In this document: piece after piece, positions 35,001 to 46,343 of the stretch
Numbering within the stretch: the stretch's first letter is position 1
Layout: every line of letters starts with the position of its first letter
Notes under the pieces: model-generated
What the model saw: the letters and a program-made list of their open reading frames with translations, nothing else
Told to the model about the DNA's origin: nothing
The model's database searches: none
Source: Amia ocellicauda
Taxonomy: Eukaryota; Chordata; Actinopteri; Amiiformes; Amiidae
Assembly (NCBI RefSeq): GCF_036373705.1
Contig: NC_089858.1
Location: forward strand, 33,568,249 to 33,632,248
Length of the DNA: 64,000 bases
Reading direction: 5' to 3'
Translations under genes and position numbers: made by a program

Positions 35001-37262
35001 TCAAACCATTAAGTGACCCTCGTGCCCTGTGGATGAGAGCATTGTCATCCTGGAAGTGACCACTCCCATCAGGAGAGAAATGTGTCACCACAGGATAAAG
35101 TGATCACTCAGAATAACTTTGTAATGCTTTGCAGTGACCCTACCCTCTAAGGGCACAAGTGGACCCAAACCATGCCAGGAAAATGCCTCCCACAGCATAA
35201 CAGAGCCTCCGGACCCCCTCACTGTAGGGGTCTAACAGGCAGGCCTGTACTGTTCTCTTGGTGTCGCCACACGTGTCGCTTGGCATTTGTATACACGCCA
35301 CAGAGCATGATAGGATTGTATCATGCAGTACACCTTTTTGGAGTCATCTGCATTTGATATGTTCCTCCACTAATTTATTCACATTTTTCTCTTTAATTTG
35401 TCACCCGTCTGTATATGCACGTAATAATAATTCAAAATAATTCAATTTAACTACTTGGATTATTGTTTTATAAAAAAAATTGCTTATTTAAAAGAAACAT
35501 ATACCCAGTAAAGTTTCACAAATGTGTAGCCTTTAATGTTTTGGTTATATATATGGGTACAATTATACTGAGTGAGGGATTGGTCTCATTGCCTCCTCCT
35601 TGCCACACTGACAACTGACACACTCATCCTTCTGGTAGCTGTAATGCAGTATTATGTGATGTCGTTTACAGTGACAGCTGGGCAGAAGACAGCAGAGAGA
35701 GCGGGCGGAGCTGGTGAGAGGAGTGTCTGAAGAACTAAACTTCATAGCTCTGTCTGTCATAACTTCACTGATCCATACATGCAGTGAAGCTTACTATACC
35801 CCATATCTACTGCACTTGTCAGACGTGAGGGGAATGCGGTTTCGAAAAGCTGCCATCTGTCAGTAAGACTGGCTTTGATCTGACGTAACACTGCACTGTA
35901 ACAACTGGTCGCAGAGCATGTGAGACATGGACCTGTGGTGCAGTGAGGTCTGGGCATGTGTTTCTTAGTGATCCAGAGTTTTTGTTGAGAATGGGATGGC
36001 AGCAGGTCTTGAGCAGTGTACCTCAGCTGGCTGTGTGGGAGTGGAGAGAGTGTGAGTGTGAATGTGGCCAATATCTGTAGATGATTATTGTGAATCTCAT
36101 ATTGTGTTCTAGATACGACTGAAGTAAATGTGTCCACAGCTGGACCAGGTGAGTAATCATCTTGACAGACAAGAAAGTGTTTGTTTGTTTGTGGATTTAT
36201 TGCTGATATGCGACTTGGCAAAAATGCTGCGAGACGCCCAGCTTCTGAATTGTGATGAATGGATATTCTGTTCTAGGTTTGACTCAGAGGTTTGAGTCAG
36301 AGGTGCCTGCTGATAAATACTGTAAGTGTCACAGTTATGTCATATATTATTTTGTATTTATATACTTATTTTTGCTGAAGTGTTGTAGTGTGAATTTATT
36401 AATGGTCGAGTTTCTGGTCCAACCATGAAAATCCTTTTTTCTCCTTCCCGAGATTGTAGTCACCCTGTCGTGCTGTACAGCACAATGTCCCCTATAAATT
36501 CACAGCTTCTCATAGTCACGGTCCAGAGTCCTGGTAATTACAGCTGTTTCCTTTTCATCAAGATTTGGAGACAATATATGTATCTAGCAGCCGCACAAAT
36601 CTTTCTGTATAATGTCCTCTCTCTCTCTCTCTCTCTCTCTTTCCCTAACGCCATTCCAACCTTCTGTAATTACCCTTCACTCTTTCTCTCAGCCCTGGAA
36701 CAGGCCATCATCTCTCTGTCTGAGCCTCTGTCTGAGGGAGAGCAGGTCTCTGTCCGCTGTGGCGCTCCGTCCCAGTTCTCCGGCGCTTGGTTCTCCCTGT
36801 ATGAGAGTGGCAGGGGGAAGCTCATCCACAAGAAATGGGCCTCAGCCAATGAGAGTCACACCATCTTCACAGTCCAGGCACACAGTCAACAGCAGGCATC
36901 CAGATACAGGTGCCAGTATCAGCACCATGGCGTGAACTCAGGAATCAGCGAGACTCTACATGTTGTGGTTGCACTGCAATGTGGTGAGATTGTTTTTATC
37001 CCCTATTCATGAAATGCCCAACCTCCCCTGCACAAGAATTCACAACCTCCAATCAGAGTCAGTTTACACATTTAAGTCAAATTTTTAAATTGCCTCCAGT
37101 CACCCTGTGCTGTCCTTTTTCCCAGTTTGTCCCACAGTTGCCGACTCCGTGTTACTGGCCCGTAATCTCGGTGGAGGACTCCTTCTCGTCTTCATGGTGA
37201 TCACCACAGTGGCCTCTGTGCATCTCAGATGGAGAGCTGCCCCTCAGACACAGACCACCTAA
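32002..37262 (+). CDS. Ig-domain receptor 1 (three Ig domains, transmembrane)
   Basis: Exons by GT/AG borders, all phase 1: 32002-32032 (signal peptide MDSVTLCLML), 32424-32747 (Ig1), 33264-33569 (Ig2), 36113-36148 and 36277-36321 (short hinge exons), 36693-36983 (Ig3), 37126-37262 (transmembrane and tail). The joined frame is 389 residues. Ig1 has cysteines in VELRCDAP and VSVLCDYR, Ig2 in AVIKCKPDK and VSVSCIAEL, Ig3 in VSVRCGAP and RYRCQYQH. The membrane segment has a basic residue near its outer edge (LLARNLGGGLLL), with a short tail (HLRWRAAPQTQTT) lacking tyrosine motifs. The domains resemble fish leukocyte Ig receptors of the LRC/FcR-like group (also A1BG); ligand unknown. A candidate 26-base mini exon near 32221 would introduce a stop and must be skipped. 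A SINE and two DNA-transposon remnants lie in its introns. Confidence 0.8.
32819..33130 (+). mobile_element. tRNA-derived SINE in an intron of Ig receptor 1
   Basis: A tRNA-like head with an A-box-like TGGTTAGCGCTG and a B-box-like GGTTTGAGTCT is followed by the widely repeated fish SINE body (GTTTGCATGTTCTCCCC, ACATGCAGGTTAGG, GCGATGGACTGG). It lies between Ig1 and Ig2. The matching intron of unit 3 (54334-54573) lacks it, so it inserted after that duplication or was lost there. Confidence 0.8.
33641..34678. mobile_element. Non-autonomous DNA transposon with CAGGTCCACTCTC ends
   Basis: The left end CAGGTCCACTCTCATTTATC and the right end GGATAAACGAGAGTGGACCT are inverse copies of about 22 bases. 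They are flanked by TA (33639-33640, 34679-34680). Starting CAG with a TA duplication fits pogo/Tigger-type or related Tc1/mariner elements. No transposase is visible in 1.04 kb. Confidence 0.75.
34718..35411 (-). mobile_element. Tc1/mariner deletion derivative with transposase remnant
   Basis: Terminal repeats CAGATGGGTGATAAATTAAA and its inverse near 35388-35411 are flanked by TA. The interior minus strand shows diverged IS630-type pieces (WPSQSPN-like near 34960, GDDNALIHRAR near 35040), with many breaks. It is adjacent to the previous element and also lies in the Ig2-hinge intron of receptor 1. Confidence 0.7.
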
Positions 37263-38094
37263 TGGACTCTCCTATGATCCGCAACTGAAGCCGTTGTGCT
37301 GCACTGTCCAATATCTCCTTGCCTCTCATTCCTACTGAAGGCAGCACTTGTAGCTAAGATGGCAAATTCGCTACTTTCTGTCTAAAACACAGTCCTGGCT
37401 TGCGATGCTGAACTAAATAAAAACAACATGACTTGTTGGTTGTGCTGTATATCAGTAATATGTATGTTTGAGTTTAATGTAATTATTGATGCCTATACAC
37501 ATGTAATGCATATTAATTACTCCTCCAATGCTGATATATTCCACACCTACAATATTCTTATTTTTCTCCATATTCCAAGTGGACGAATTACTAAGAGTTA
37601 TACAGTTATTCAAGAGTTTATAATTTTTGATGCTATGTGTCAAATGCTTATCCCTGAGAGAGCACCGTTCTTCTGATACGTATTGAGATCTGCCTGTTTT
37701 CAGAGAAATGGTCTGAATAAAACATTTTTGTGCTGATGTCTGTCTGCTGTCATTCTTAGGGCTATAACGTCCTGCGATCACAATGCAGTTCTAAATACAA
37801 ACTAGACAAACTAATTAGTCAATAAATAAAGAAATAGCTTTTTTTTGGAGGGGGAAGATTGTACTGTGGTTTGCAAGGCGTATGAAGAGCTATATATGGA
37901 GGGTCATATTTATACTGGACATCTGACCTGATTATACTGACCTCTCTTGCTCTGACATAACGATTTTACATTTGCTCTTACTCTGAGAACTTTTGGGTGA
38001 GCAGGGGTTCTGCTCTCTGTGTCATAATTGTCAGCGCCAGTTCCGCCTCTCTGCATTTTGAAATACTACCGGTCACATCAAACTGCAAGAGAGC
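37263..38094. other. 3' flank of Ig receptor 1 and 5' flank of unit 2
   Basis: AATAAA-type signals occur near 37414 and 37717. Upstream of unit 2 (37870-38090) the sequence is weakly but recognisably similar to the region upstream of receptor 1 (31750-32000), including TCTGTGTCATaAT/GTTTCATGTCC blocks before the ATG, so the promoter region was copied too. No other gene is seen. Confidence 0.5.
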
Positions 38095-38469
38095 ATGGTT
38101 CCTGTAGCACTGTGTCTGATATTGTGTGAGTATGCATGAATTATTCAAGCATATCCATAAATAAATAGGATTACATGAGTATGAAATTTTGTTTAAATGT
38201 ATTAATACTGAATATGATAATAACTGCAAAAACATTGCTAATGCATAACCAGAAATAATCATCTGTAAAAACACTGATGAATGTATGAAGGCCTGCAGAT
38301 TGATGCTGTTTGTGTTTAATATAGACTCTGCTGTTGTGGACGTCACATCATACAATGGAGGTGCATTCCTTACATAGGTATATTCATTTATTTATTTATA
38401 CATACAAGCTCAACATTATTTGGTCATATTCACCTGCTCATTTAGCATCACAATAAACTATTTTTTTAA

Positions 38470-39365
38470 TAAGTAATGGTTACTTATTCCTTATTTCGTA
38501 TAAGTAATGATTACTTATTTTTATATTTTTCACTATTCCTCAATAAATATATACTATACAGCATATACTATATAAGTAATATATACTTATTTCTTGTTAC
38601 CGTTTTGTTTTTCAGCAAATTAAGTCATGTTTATGACACTTCCTTGCACAAAGCCATAGCAGATCCTTAAGCCCCCCTGCTACATGTTGTCTCTTCTTTT
38701 TTTACATACGTATGAAGAATAAGTAATGAGAAGTCTTGTCATATTCTGTTGTATCAATGTGTAAAGATGTGTTGTTGTATACAATCTCAAAAGTATTCAC
38801 CCCCTTGGACTTTTCCACATGTCATTGTGTTACAACATGAAATCAGAATGGATTTAATCAGAAGTTTCTGCCACTGATCAACACAGAAAATGTCCATAAT
38901 GTCAAAGTGAAAAAGAATAATCTGCAAATCCAAGGGGGATGAATACTTTTGAGAGCCACTATATGTCCTACAATTCGGAAAAAGGGAAATAAGAAATAAG
39001 TAACTTATTTAATGAAGAAACTAGAAACAAAAACAAAAATTAAGTAACAATTACTTATTTAATTTAAAAACAATGAAACAGACCAACAGGAAAATGTTAA
39101 AATAAGTAATTACTTATTCTTCCAAAAAAACAAAACAAGGAATCAGGAATGATTTACCATTACTTATTTATTGAAAACAGGGGAAAATATAAAAATGTGT
39201 AGTATTTACTTTTATTTTTTTAAATAATAAATAAGGAATAACTAATCTTAGAATAATTACTTTATGAAAAACATTATTTTGCAGAAAAACTGAAAACAGT
39301 AGTAATAAATAAGTATCCATTACTTATTGTTTTATTAAGAAAAGGAATAAGGAATAATGAAGAAG
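38470..39365. repeat. AT-rich array of ACTTATT/AATAAGT palindromes
   Basis: Copies of TTACTTATT and AATAAGTAA recur at least ten times in both directions. The best is the perfect 18-base palindrome AATAAGTAATTACTTATT at 39101-39118. The array occupies the intron of unit 2 where Ig1 and Ig2 would be expected, and is split by a MITE at 38781-38960. Confidence 0.75.
38781..38960. mobile_element. Short MITE of Tc1 type
   Basis: The ends TCTCAAAAGTATTCACCCCC and its inverse GGGGGATGAATACTTTTGAG bound about 180 bases with no coding content. The right end GAGAGCCACTATA matches a fish Tc1 MITE family I know from general experience. Confidence 0.75.
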
Positions 39366-40269
39366 GCATCAGCTTCACAGAGCTGGAAAACCCACCTCTG
39401 TGTTGTTTTGTACCCTTCAGTTTAATGATGTATTGTTTTCATTTCAGCCTCTCAGTCTTTGCTTCTTCTGACTGCCTGCCGCTTTCCACTGTTATGTAAA
39501 TCACTACACAGAGTTTATTCTCATAACATCTCTATAATCCATAACAAATCTCTGCTGTCCCTTTCAGAGCTACCCAACCCGGGCATCTCCCTGTCTGTTC
39601 CTCTCTCCAGGGCAGAGGAGGTCTTTGTCCGCTGTGACGCCCCTCCCCAGTTCCCTGGCACAGTGTTCTCCCTGTATGAAGAGGGGCACACTGGGGACCC
39701 CCTGTATAGAGCACAAGCTCTGGGTAACAATACTCACTTGGTCTTTACAGTCCAAGCCAACAGGCAGTACCTTGGACAGAACTTGGACAGTGGTGCCTTC
39801 ATTATAGCACTGACTACTGAGCCAATTGGTAAAGATTGAAAGTTTGCCTTTGATATATTCCAGGGGTGACCAACCCTGGACCTGGGTGTCTTCTGCTTCT
39901 TGTTTTATCCAGATTGTTATTGCCTAATGGAGACAATTGTGTGTTTTAATTAGTCCAAATTTCCATGCTTTCAAGATATACAGTGATTGGTGATTTAGAG
40001 AAACCTGGGGAACAAGCAGGATTGTGACCCTTCAGGAACAGGGTTAGAAAAAAAATAATAAAGAAGAAAGACAGCAGAAATGATATACACATGTATTTGC
40101 AGGATATCCGTTACAGTCTCAGCTGCTCTCTGGTTGTTTTCCAGCTCTGGACTACGTGTTTCTGGGCAGGAACATTCTTGGAGGAGTCGTGCTCATCCTC
40201 ATGGTGACCGTAGTGACCACTGTCCACCTCACGCACAGAGCAATCCTGAAGACACAGGACTCTGAGTGA

Positions 40270-41170
40270 TCGGACCCTGAGCTGTCTTCTCAGGGGCATT
40301 GCAAGAGGGTAGGCATCCCAGGCAATTGGGAAAACTCCCCCACCCCCCGCTCTCACGGGAGAAAATACCAACACCGTCAGGAATTATTTTGCCTAATTTA
40401 TTATTTTGAATTATTATACTCTAGAATCGCCACTGCGTCTTCTCCGTCTCCCTCCCTGACAGAACTGGACACGATGATGCTGTTTATTTAACATGGCCTC
40501 CACACGCCTGCATTTGTCTTTCTATAAAATAAACCTATGCATTTCCTGAGCCAGTCGATATTTAATTTCAGATAATAAAGAAAACTTTTTGTATTGCTTC
40601 TCCTTTGCGTCCGTTCACAGGTCAATAAAATATGTTTTGACATGTAGCCTTTCATCTCATGTTTTGCAAACCCATCTGACTTCAGTGACTTTATGAATCA
40701 ATAACCTCTTGGTCAAGGATGCCAACACAGCTAGATTTGTTAAACAAAAAGATGTAGTGAAACAACAAAATACAGAGCCTTAGAGATAAGATAGCTATAT
40801 TTGAAATGAGAGAAAGAATCTATACTGTTTGTCAGCTTTAAAACTCTAGGAATATGAAATGTATCTAGAAATATTAAATTTAGATCTTCAGTTCCTCCTG
40901 TCGGCCCCTGTGCTGAAATAACATGAATGCCTGGTGTCCGGAATACAATACAAAATAAAAATAAAATACAAATACAAATAAAATAAACTCCCATCCCTTG
41001 AAATGTGCTTCTTCCCTCTTCTATCCTCCTCAGAGTCCATTGGAGTGACGCTGCGTGTTCAGATGCTGCACTCCTACTTTCTCTTTAAGGTGTATATCAG
41101 TATAGAAGTGTAAGTGCTTATAATGAGTGAGTACAGCGGTTGTGTCAGTGGGTGTGAGTGTGAGTCTATA
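40270..41170. other. 3' flank of unit 2, no gene
   Basis: AATAAA signals lie near 40528 and 40575. The sequence to about 40700 matches the 3' flank of unit 3 (58707-58945), showing that the duplication reached beyond the gene. The remainder is AT-rich. A ~45-base segment at 40832-40876 recurs at 42506-42560. Confidence 0.6.
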
Positions 41171-42128
41171 TCACAATCCAGCATCTATCCGGCAGACTGG
41201 AGCATAGGGGGCATGTTGGATAAGATTCATGTGAGACAACAGACATTGAAAATAGCAACACATACAAATAGAGATGAATAAAACAGTATTTCCCAGGACA
41301 GTTACTTTCTTTGTTCCCATTTCCACCTCATATTGTCCTGCTTTTATTTCCGTCTTTGTGTCCTGCAAAGTTTTGTGAAGATCCTTCATCGCGGTTTCTA
41401 GCAACTTGTGTGCCTTAATCCCATAGAAAATCTGTGGAGGGAGCTGAAGGTTCGAGTTGCCAAACGTCAGCCTCGAAACCTTAATGACTTGGAGAGGATC
41501 TGCAAAGAGGAGTGGGACAAAATCCCTCCTGAGATGTGTGCAAACCTGGTGGCCAACTACAAGAAACGTCTTACCTCTATGATTGCCAACAAGGGTTTTG
41601 CCACCAAGTACTAAGTCGAAGGGGTCAAATACTTATTTCCCTCATTAACATGCAAATCAATTTATAACTTTTTTGAAATGCGTTTTTCTGGATTTTTTTG
41701 TTGTTATTCTGTCTCTCACTGTTAAAATACACCTACCATTAAAATTATAGACTGATCATTTCTTTGTTAGTGGGCAAACATACAAAATCAGCAGGGGATC
41801 AAATACTTTTTTCCCCCACTGTATGTACTTTCTCTCTCTCTTTCCTCAAACATGCTATTTCTTTCTGCAATTCATTCACATTTTCCTCTTTCTTTTCCAA
41901 CATTTCCCTTTTATCCTGCATTTCCTTTTCCATTCTCTCATAACACTTAGTCACAATTACAACCGTTTTATCTGTTTTATTTTTACTTTCCTTTCCCCAC
42001 CAATTTCTTTGTGCACTGGGGCTCCATTCTGAATCCCAGCCACCCTTTATCATTCTGCTTTCTACATTAACAAACTTTGTTCTCAAATGATTCAAGACAG
42101 ACCCGCCGTCCATAAGTTTGGAAGACAT
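41171..42128 (-). pseudogene. Unknown minus-strand coding remnant with coiled coil, split by Tc1 fragment
   Basis: From 42128 the minus strand reads MSSKLMDGGSVLNHLRTKFV, then a Lys/Glu-rich coiled coil (KCYERMEKEMQDKREMLEKK). After the inserted Tc1 fragment (41416-41821) it continues near 41404 with DLHKTLQDTKTEIKAGQYEV and a hydrophobic run. I do not recognise it. The start, coil and flanking repeats could be a retroelement gag or accessory ORF. It is broken. Confidence 0.35.
41416..41821 (+). mobile_element. Tc1-like family A fragment (transposase C-terminus and right end)
   Basis: The plus strand reads [20 protein letters not shown] through NKGFATKY and stop, then the ~200-base terminal repeat to CACTG at 41821 followed by TA. 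The first two thirds of the element are missing. It interrupts a minus-strand coding remnant. Confidence 0.92.
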
Positions 42129-42129
42129 A

Positions 42130-42160
42130 TTAATTATGACAGACTAAACTAGGTACCTTT

Positions 42161-42231
<71 letters not shown>

Positions 42232-42717
42232 CTCATGTGATCAGGGACTGTTATTTATTTCCCTTTTGTTGTTCACCGTACATTGTGATATATGTACCTA
42301 GGTTCAATCAATGCCTTCTAAAACACACAATAGTCTCACACTCCTCTTATTCAAAAAATCTTATAAATCTTATAGCTGTATAAATGGGTACAAATGTAAG
42401 TCACCCTGGATAAGAGCGTCAGCTAAATTACAAAAATAATAATATACTGTTTGCGGGAGGCTGTGTCAGCTTTAACCAGGTCCAAAGAGTAACAGAGAAA
42501 CAGAGTCAGCTTTAAGCTTTAAACTCTAGGAATGTGAAATGTATCTAGAAATATTAAATAAAGGCATCCACATATGAACTGAATTTAACGCTTAAGTAAA
42601 AAAATAACAAATTAATAAATTGTATTTGTCAGAAGGATTGACCCTCCATATTTTCAAAAACCTTCTAATTGTTATTTCTACACTGATACCATTTAACTGC
42701 AGGAAATTATATATTTA

Positions 42718-42775
<58 letters not shown>

Positions 42776-43014
42776 TACACGTAAGAAAATGATGAACACT
42801 GATCACCTGTTTCACAGAGCTATTCCCTAATCACTGCACCAACTGATATACCTTTCTTACACGAAACCTATTTTAAGTAGCTTGCAGCCTTCGCTGCCAG
42901 CTGTCATGACTATTGTACATGTGTGTGTGTGTGTATTTATTTATATATATATATATATAGCCTACTATATTATATTTTGTAAGGGTGTCTGCTAAGGAAT
43001 AATAATAATTATAC
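42130..43014. other. Gene-free stretch with AT and AAT arrays
   Basis: Contains an AT array at 42163-42229, an AAT array at 42718-42773 and a small TG/TA array at 42917-42959. No gene is seen. Confidence 0.7.
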
Positions 43015-43352
43015 TGTAGCGACCTCAGGTTTTGAGGTCGGGAGTGAAATAAAGGGGAAAATAAACGCAAAGATTTCAAACAAAACAGGCTTTATTAAAC
43101 TCACAGGGAGGTACATCTACTTTCCCTTCAAGGCTGTTATTCAATCTCGGCTCGGATGTTCTCTCGCTAATTCCCTACTAAGACTCCCTGAGCAGCCCGT
43201 CCCCACCCTGTTAAATACCCCCACCTCAGGTGACTCCCACCTGTCCAATCGCCGCTCTCTGGCCATACCACCTGTAGACAGGGGGGAGCCACACAATCAC
43301 AAATAACCCCAGAGCATCCCTCCCTTGCCCAAAACAACAACATCCCACATGC

Positions 43353-43388
<36 letters not shown>

Positions 43389-43512
43389 GACAGACAGGGT
43401 TCCCGAACTAACCCCACAATACACACTTTTACACCCCCCATCACCTTGACTGCCCTACTGGCACAGACACGCACACACACTCGCCCTACAGACACCCGCC
43501 AGGATCGCTACA
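43015..43512 (-). repeat. Gypsy LTR (element G3, 3' LTR)
   Basis: A 498-base LTR starting TGTAGCGACC and ending GGATCGCTACA, with inverse ends TGTAGCGA/TCGCTACA. Immediately beyond 43512 a C-run is a purine tract on the minus strand, as expected for the polypurine tract before a 3' LTR of a minus-strand element. It includes a CA array near 43359-43387. The 5' LTR is not found in the window. Confidence 0.8.
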
Positions 43513-43854
43513 CAGCCCCCCCCAGTCCCTCGCCCCCGAGGAACAGACAAATTCTGCAAAGCGTCCTGGTGGTCTCCAGATCCATGCAGGATGTACAGAC
43601 AGAGAGGAATGTCCACAGGGGACAGAACCAGACCCCCTCCTGCGGGAAAATGGGACAGGAGCAGAGGAGAAAGATGCAGGGGACAGGGCCACTGGGAACC
43701 GGCCAAGGGCGATTGGAGAGAGGGAGGGGGTGACAGATGAGGGAGAAGGGGCAGCAGAGGCCAAGTTAAAGGGGGCAGGTGTGGGACAAGGGGCAACAGG
43801 TGGAGGGTCCAGGAAGCTGGGGCGGGCTGGGCCACAATAGGAACTCCCGCAGCT

Positions 43855-44760
43855 TCTAGCTGGTGCCGGGAAAACTGAGTTCTGCTTCTGTAGTCGGTGT
43901 GTCTGGGGGCTGTCTGAATGACACGGCCGTGGGGGTCCTCAGCTCCCCCCCGAGCTTGAGGAGGGCAGTGGTGCAGGCAGTAGATTCTTGGACGGCTGTC
44001 CAGCAGGCTAGGAGGACCAGGACCAGTGATTTTGATTCGCTGCTACCACCAGGGCCAGTTGAGTGCGGTGCAGTTAAACCTCTCAACGAGGCCATCACTC
44101 TGGGGGTGCAGCGGGTAATGCCGTAAGCGACGCAGTGTCTTGGTCAACCCGAAATGGCCGGCCCCTCTGGTGCCATGGTAAGCTGCTAGCACCTTGTCTT
44201 GGCAGGCCTTTGAAATTACTATCTGCCACTGTTCTTCACCAGTTGCCGGTTCCACCCACTGGCGATGCAGCACTCCCTTGTGGTGGGCCAACCCCGGCCA
44301 CTGGGACCACAGGCTCTGTAGATTCACCGACTCAGTGACGACCTCTTCCCAGCCTGGCCTACAACCCACATCCACCCACTGTTGGACCTCGCGGAGCTCA
44401 CCCCAAAGGTGAAAGCAGAGCTCGATGGGCGAGTGTCTCCTTTCCCCTCAACTCCTGCTCCCGGACCTCCTTTCAGGTGCATCCAGCACACCCTTCTGGA
44501 CAAGCCGTCAGCATTCAGGTGGGCCACTCCCTTCTGGTGCTGGATGGTGTACTGGTAGGACTGGAGCTGTTCGATCCAACGCGCCACCTGTCCTTCTGGC
44601 TCCTTGAAGGACAATAACCTGCGCAGTGCTGCATGGTCTGTCCTGATGGTGAAGGGCAGTTCGCACAGGTAGTGGCGGAAGTGGCGGGTTGCCTCCACAA
44701 CAGCGAGCAGCTCCCACCGGTGACACAGTAATTTCGCTCGGCTTTGTTGAGTGTCCCTCT
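43855..44760 (-). pseudogene. Ty3/Gypsy RNase H and integrase remnant (element G3)
   Basis: On the minus strand, RNase H comes first (RWELLAVVEATRHFRHYLCE, FTIRTDHAALRRLL, HLNADGLSRR), followed by the integrase zinc region (VLAAYHGTRGAGHFGLTKTL) and then directly HPQSDGLVERFN and ESTACTTALLKLGGELRTP near the integrase end. The order RNase H then integrase is the standard Gypsy order. Most of the integrase core with the first two catalytic Asp residues is deleted between HFGLTKTLRRLRHY and PLHPQSDG. Frames shift several times. RT is missing. Confidence 0.82.
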
Positions 44761-44768
44761 CACCTTCC

Positions 44769-44926
44769 GGGGGGGGGGGGGGGGGGGGGGCTGACAGTGT
44801 TTTCTCCGGTGAGAACAGGGGGGCAGGGGGCTTGGGGACGGTGTTTTCTCCAGTGAGAGCGGGGGGGGGGCGGTGTTTTCTCCGGTGAGAGCGGGGGGGG
44901 GGCGGGGTGACGGTGTTTTCTCTTTG
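44769..44926. repeat. G-run and G-rich minisatellite
   Basis: A run of 22 G (44769-44790) is followed by four units of GGTGTTTTCTCCGGTGAGAG-like sequence, each ending in 6-10 G. The plus strand has many closely spaced G-runs and could form G-quadruplexes. It sits at the 5' side of the G3 RNase H remnant. Confidence 0.9.
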
Positions 44927-44959
44927 TGGGCTCCCTTCCAGCTCGGGTTGCCTGGGTTG

Positions 44960-45330
44960 CATAACCCCTTGAAATATTTGAAGATATCTTTAAATGATTT
45001 AGAGACACCTCTAAATATTTTAAGATATCTTTAAATGAATTACAGATATTTCTAAATGATCATTTGGCTTGCCATAGAAACGCCTATGTGAGGAGAGAGG
45101 GGGGCCGCATTCCATGCCCTGTTACCTGAATGCTGTTACTCATTGGCCAGCGGGTCACAGGTAATTCTATTACAGGGCAGGGCTGTAGCTTTCTAATGAT
45201 ACCAAACATGCCCATATCTGAGCAGGCTGCGCTGTGCTGAGCCGTGTGTTTGTGTGACTGCACTTAGGGAAGCAGGGTGCTTACAGGACAGGATGGACGC
45301 GATTCTCAGAAAGTGTCTCCTTGTTTCCTG
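44960..45330. other. Short repeats of GATATCTTTAAATGA, otherwise nothing
   Basis: Three to four diverged copies of the motif AGATATCTTTAAATGATTTA lie within 44970-45060. No gene is seen. Confidence 0.6.
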
Positions 45331-45336
45331 AATATT

Positions 45337-46343
45337 CTATGGAACATCTGAAACGGTTGCAGGAAAATGATGCCACCCTTGGACGGTTCCTTTTCTACTG
45401 GAAAAGGGGAAAGGGGCCAGATTCTAAAGAGAGAGGATCCGAATCGAAGGGAACAGTGGAGCTGCTGAGGCAATGGGATAAAGTTGAGGAGCAGCAGGGA
45501 GTACTTTATTGTCTTATTGCTGATGCTCAGGAGGGCTGGGCTAGACAACTCCTTTTACCTGAAGTTTTAAAAAGGGAAGTTTTGACACAACTGCATGATG
45601 GGCATGGTCACCAGGGTGTTGAGCAGACCTTTAAACTTGTTAGACCACATTGTTATTGGCCAGGAGAAAGAGACAATGGACTGAGTGTCTGCCAGAGGTA
45701 CTGTTTGCATATAACACCACGGAAAATGCAACTACAGGTTATGGACCTAATTTTTTAATGTTTGGGGTGAGCACCTACCCTCCCCATAGATTTCTTATTT
45801 GGATGGCTGGAAATGCAGTGTTCAGAGGATCCCCTTAATGACTGGGTGGAGAAACATCAAAATGCACTGCGTACAGCTTATGGGGTGGCAAGACAACGGC
45901 TGGAATATGTTACAGCTCAGAGGAGAAAACGCCAGCCAGAGGCATCTAAGGACAGCATACTATTGGATGCGCAGTTGGTGTATGTGTGTAAATGAAAGTT
46001 GAGAGGGCAGAACAAAATTCAAGATGTGTGGGAAGGAATGCCTTATAGGGTCCTTGGGCGCATAGACCCTGGCAAGCCTGTGTATACTATTGCCCTAGTT
46101 GATGGCTCAAGACCACCTAGAAATGTACACCGAAATGAACTTCGCTTGGCTGGCCTGACTGCTCAAAATTGGGAAGGGAGAGAAACTGAACTACCAAGTT
46201 TAGAAGGGTCAATGCCATCCCTGAGTTCTGCAGAGGATAGTGATGATGATGATGGTGATTTTTGTCAAGTTTCGGGACGGCCTACCATCCAAAGTCATCC
46301 AGATGAGACTTCACCTCAAGGCCAACGAGGACTGCCTGTATGA
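45337..46343 (+). pseudogene. Ty3/Gypsy integrase remnant lacking the catalytic core (element G1p)
   Basis: The plus strand reads an RT/RNase H-to-integrase linker (LEQQQGVLYC-like, LLLPEVLKREVLTQLHDG), the zinc-binding HGHQGVEQTFKLVRPHCYWPG, and then, with no core, CLPEVLFAYNTTENATTGYG and the C-terminal RLEYVTAQRRKRQ, PYRVLGRIDPGKPVYTIAL and PPRNVHRNEL. The DDE core is deleted between WPG and the CLPEVLFAYN segment, with a frameshift there and a stop near 45994. It faces a minus-strand Gag remnant. Confidence 0.8.

Larger units (their letters stand above)
38095..40269 (+). pseudogene. Ig-domain receptor unit 2, degenerate
   Basis: Signal exon 38095-38125 (MVPVALCLIL), mini exon 38325-38360 (36 bases, open), a single Ig exon from 39568, and a transmembrane exon 40145-40269 (ALDYVFLGRNILGGVVLILM, tail ending KTQDSE). 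There are no exons for Ig1, Ig2 or the hinge. The Ig exon matches unit 3 until NRQ, then lacks about 33 bases coding for the segment with the second cysteine (RYWCQYQ). A second deletion of about 45 bases further on removes the exon end and its splice donor. The frame instead reads into the intron to a stop at 39837-39839. The transmembrane exon remains open. A soluble truncated product is conceivable, but loss of the disulfide argues for a pseudogene. Confidence 0.8.

Noticed and set aside
35563..36221. Minus-strand frames across the hinge region of receptor 1
   Set aside because: They overlap intron and hinge exons antisense, and show no domain.
36425..37012. 195-codon frame as a separate gene
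   Set aside because: It is the Ig3 exon of receptor 1 (36693-36983) read with flanking intron. The splice borders and phase fit the multi-exon gene.
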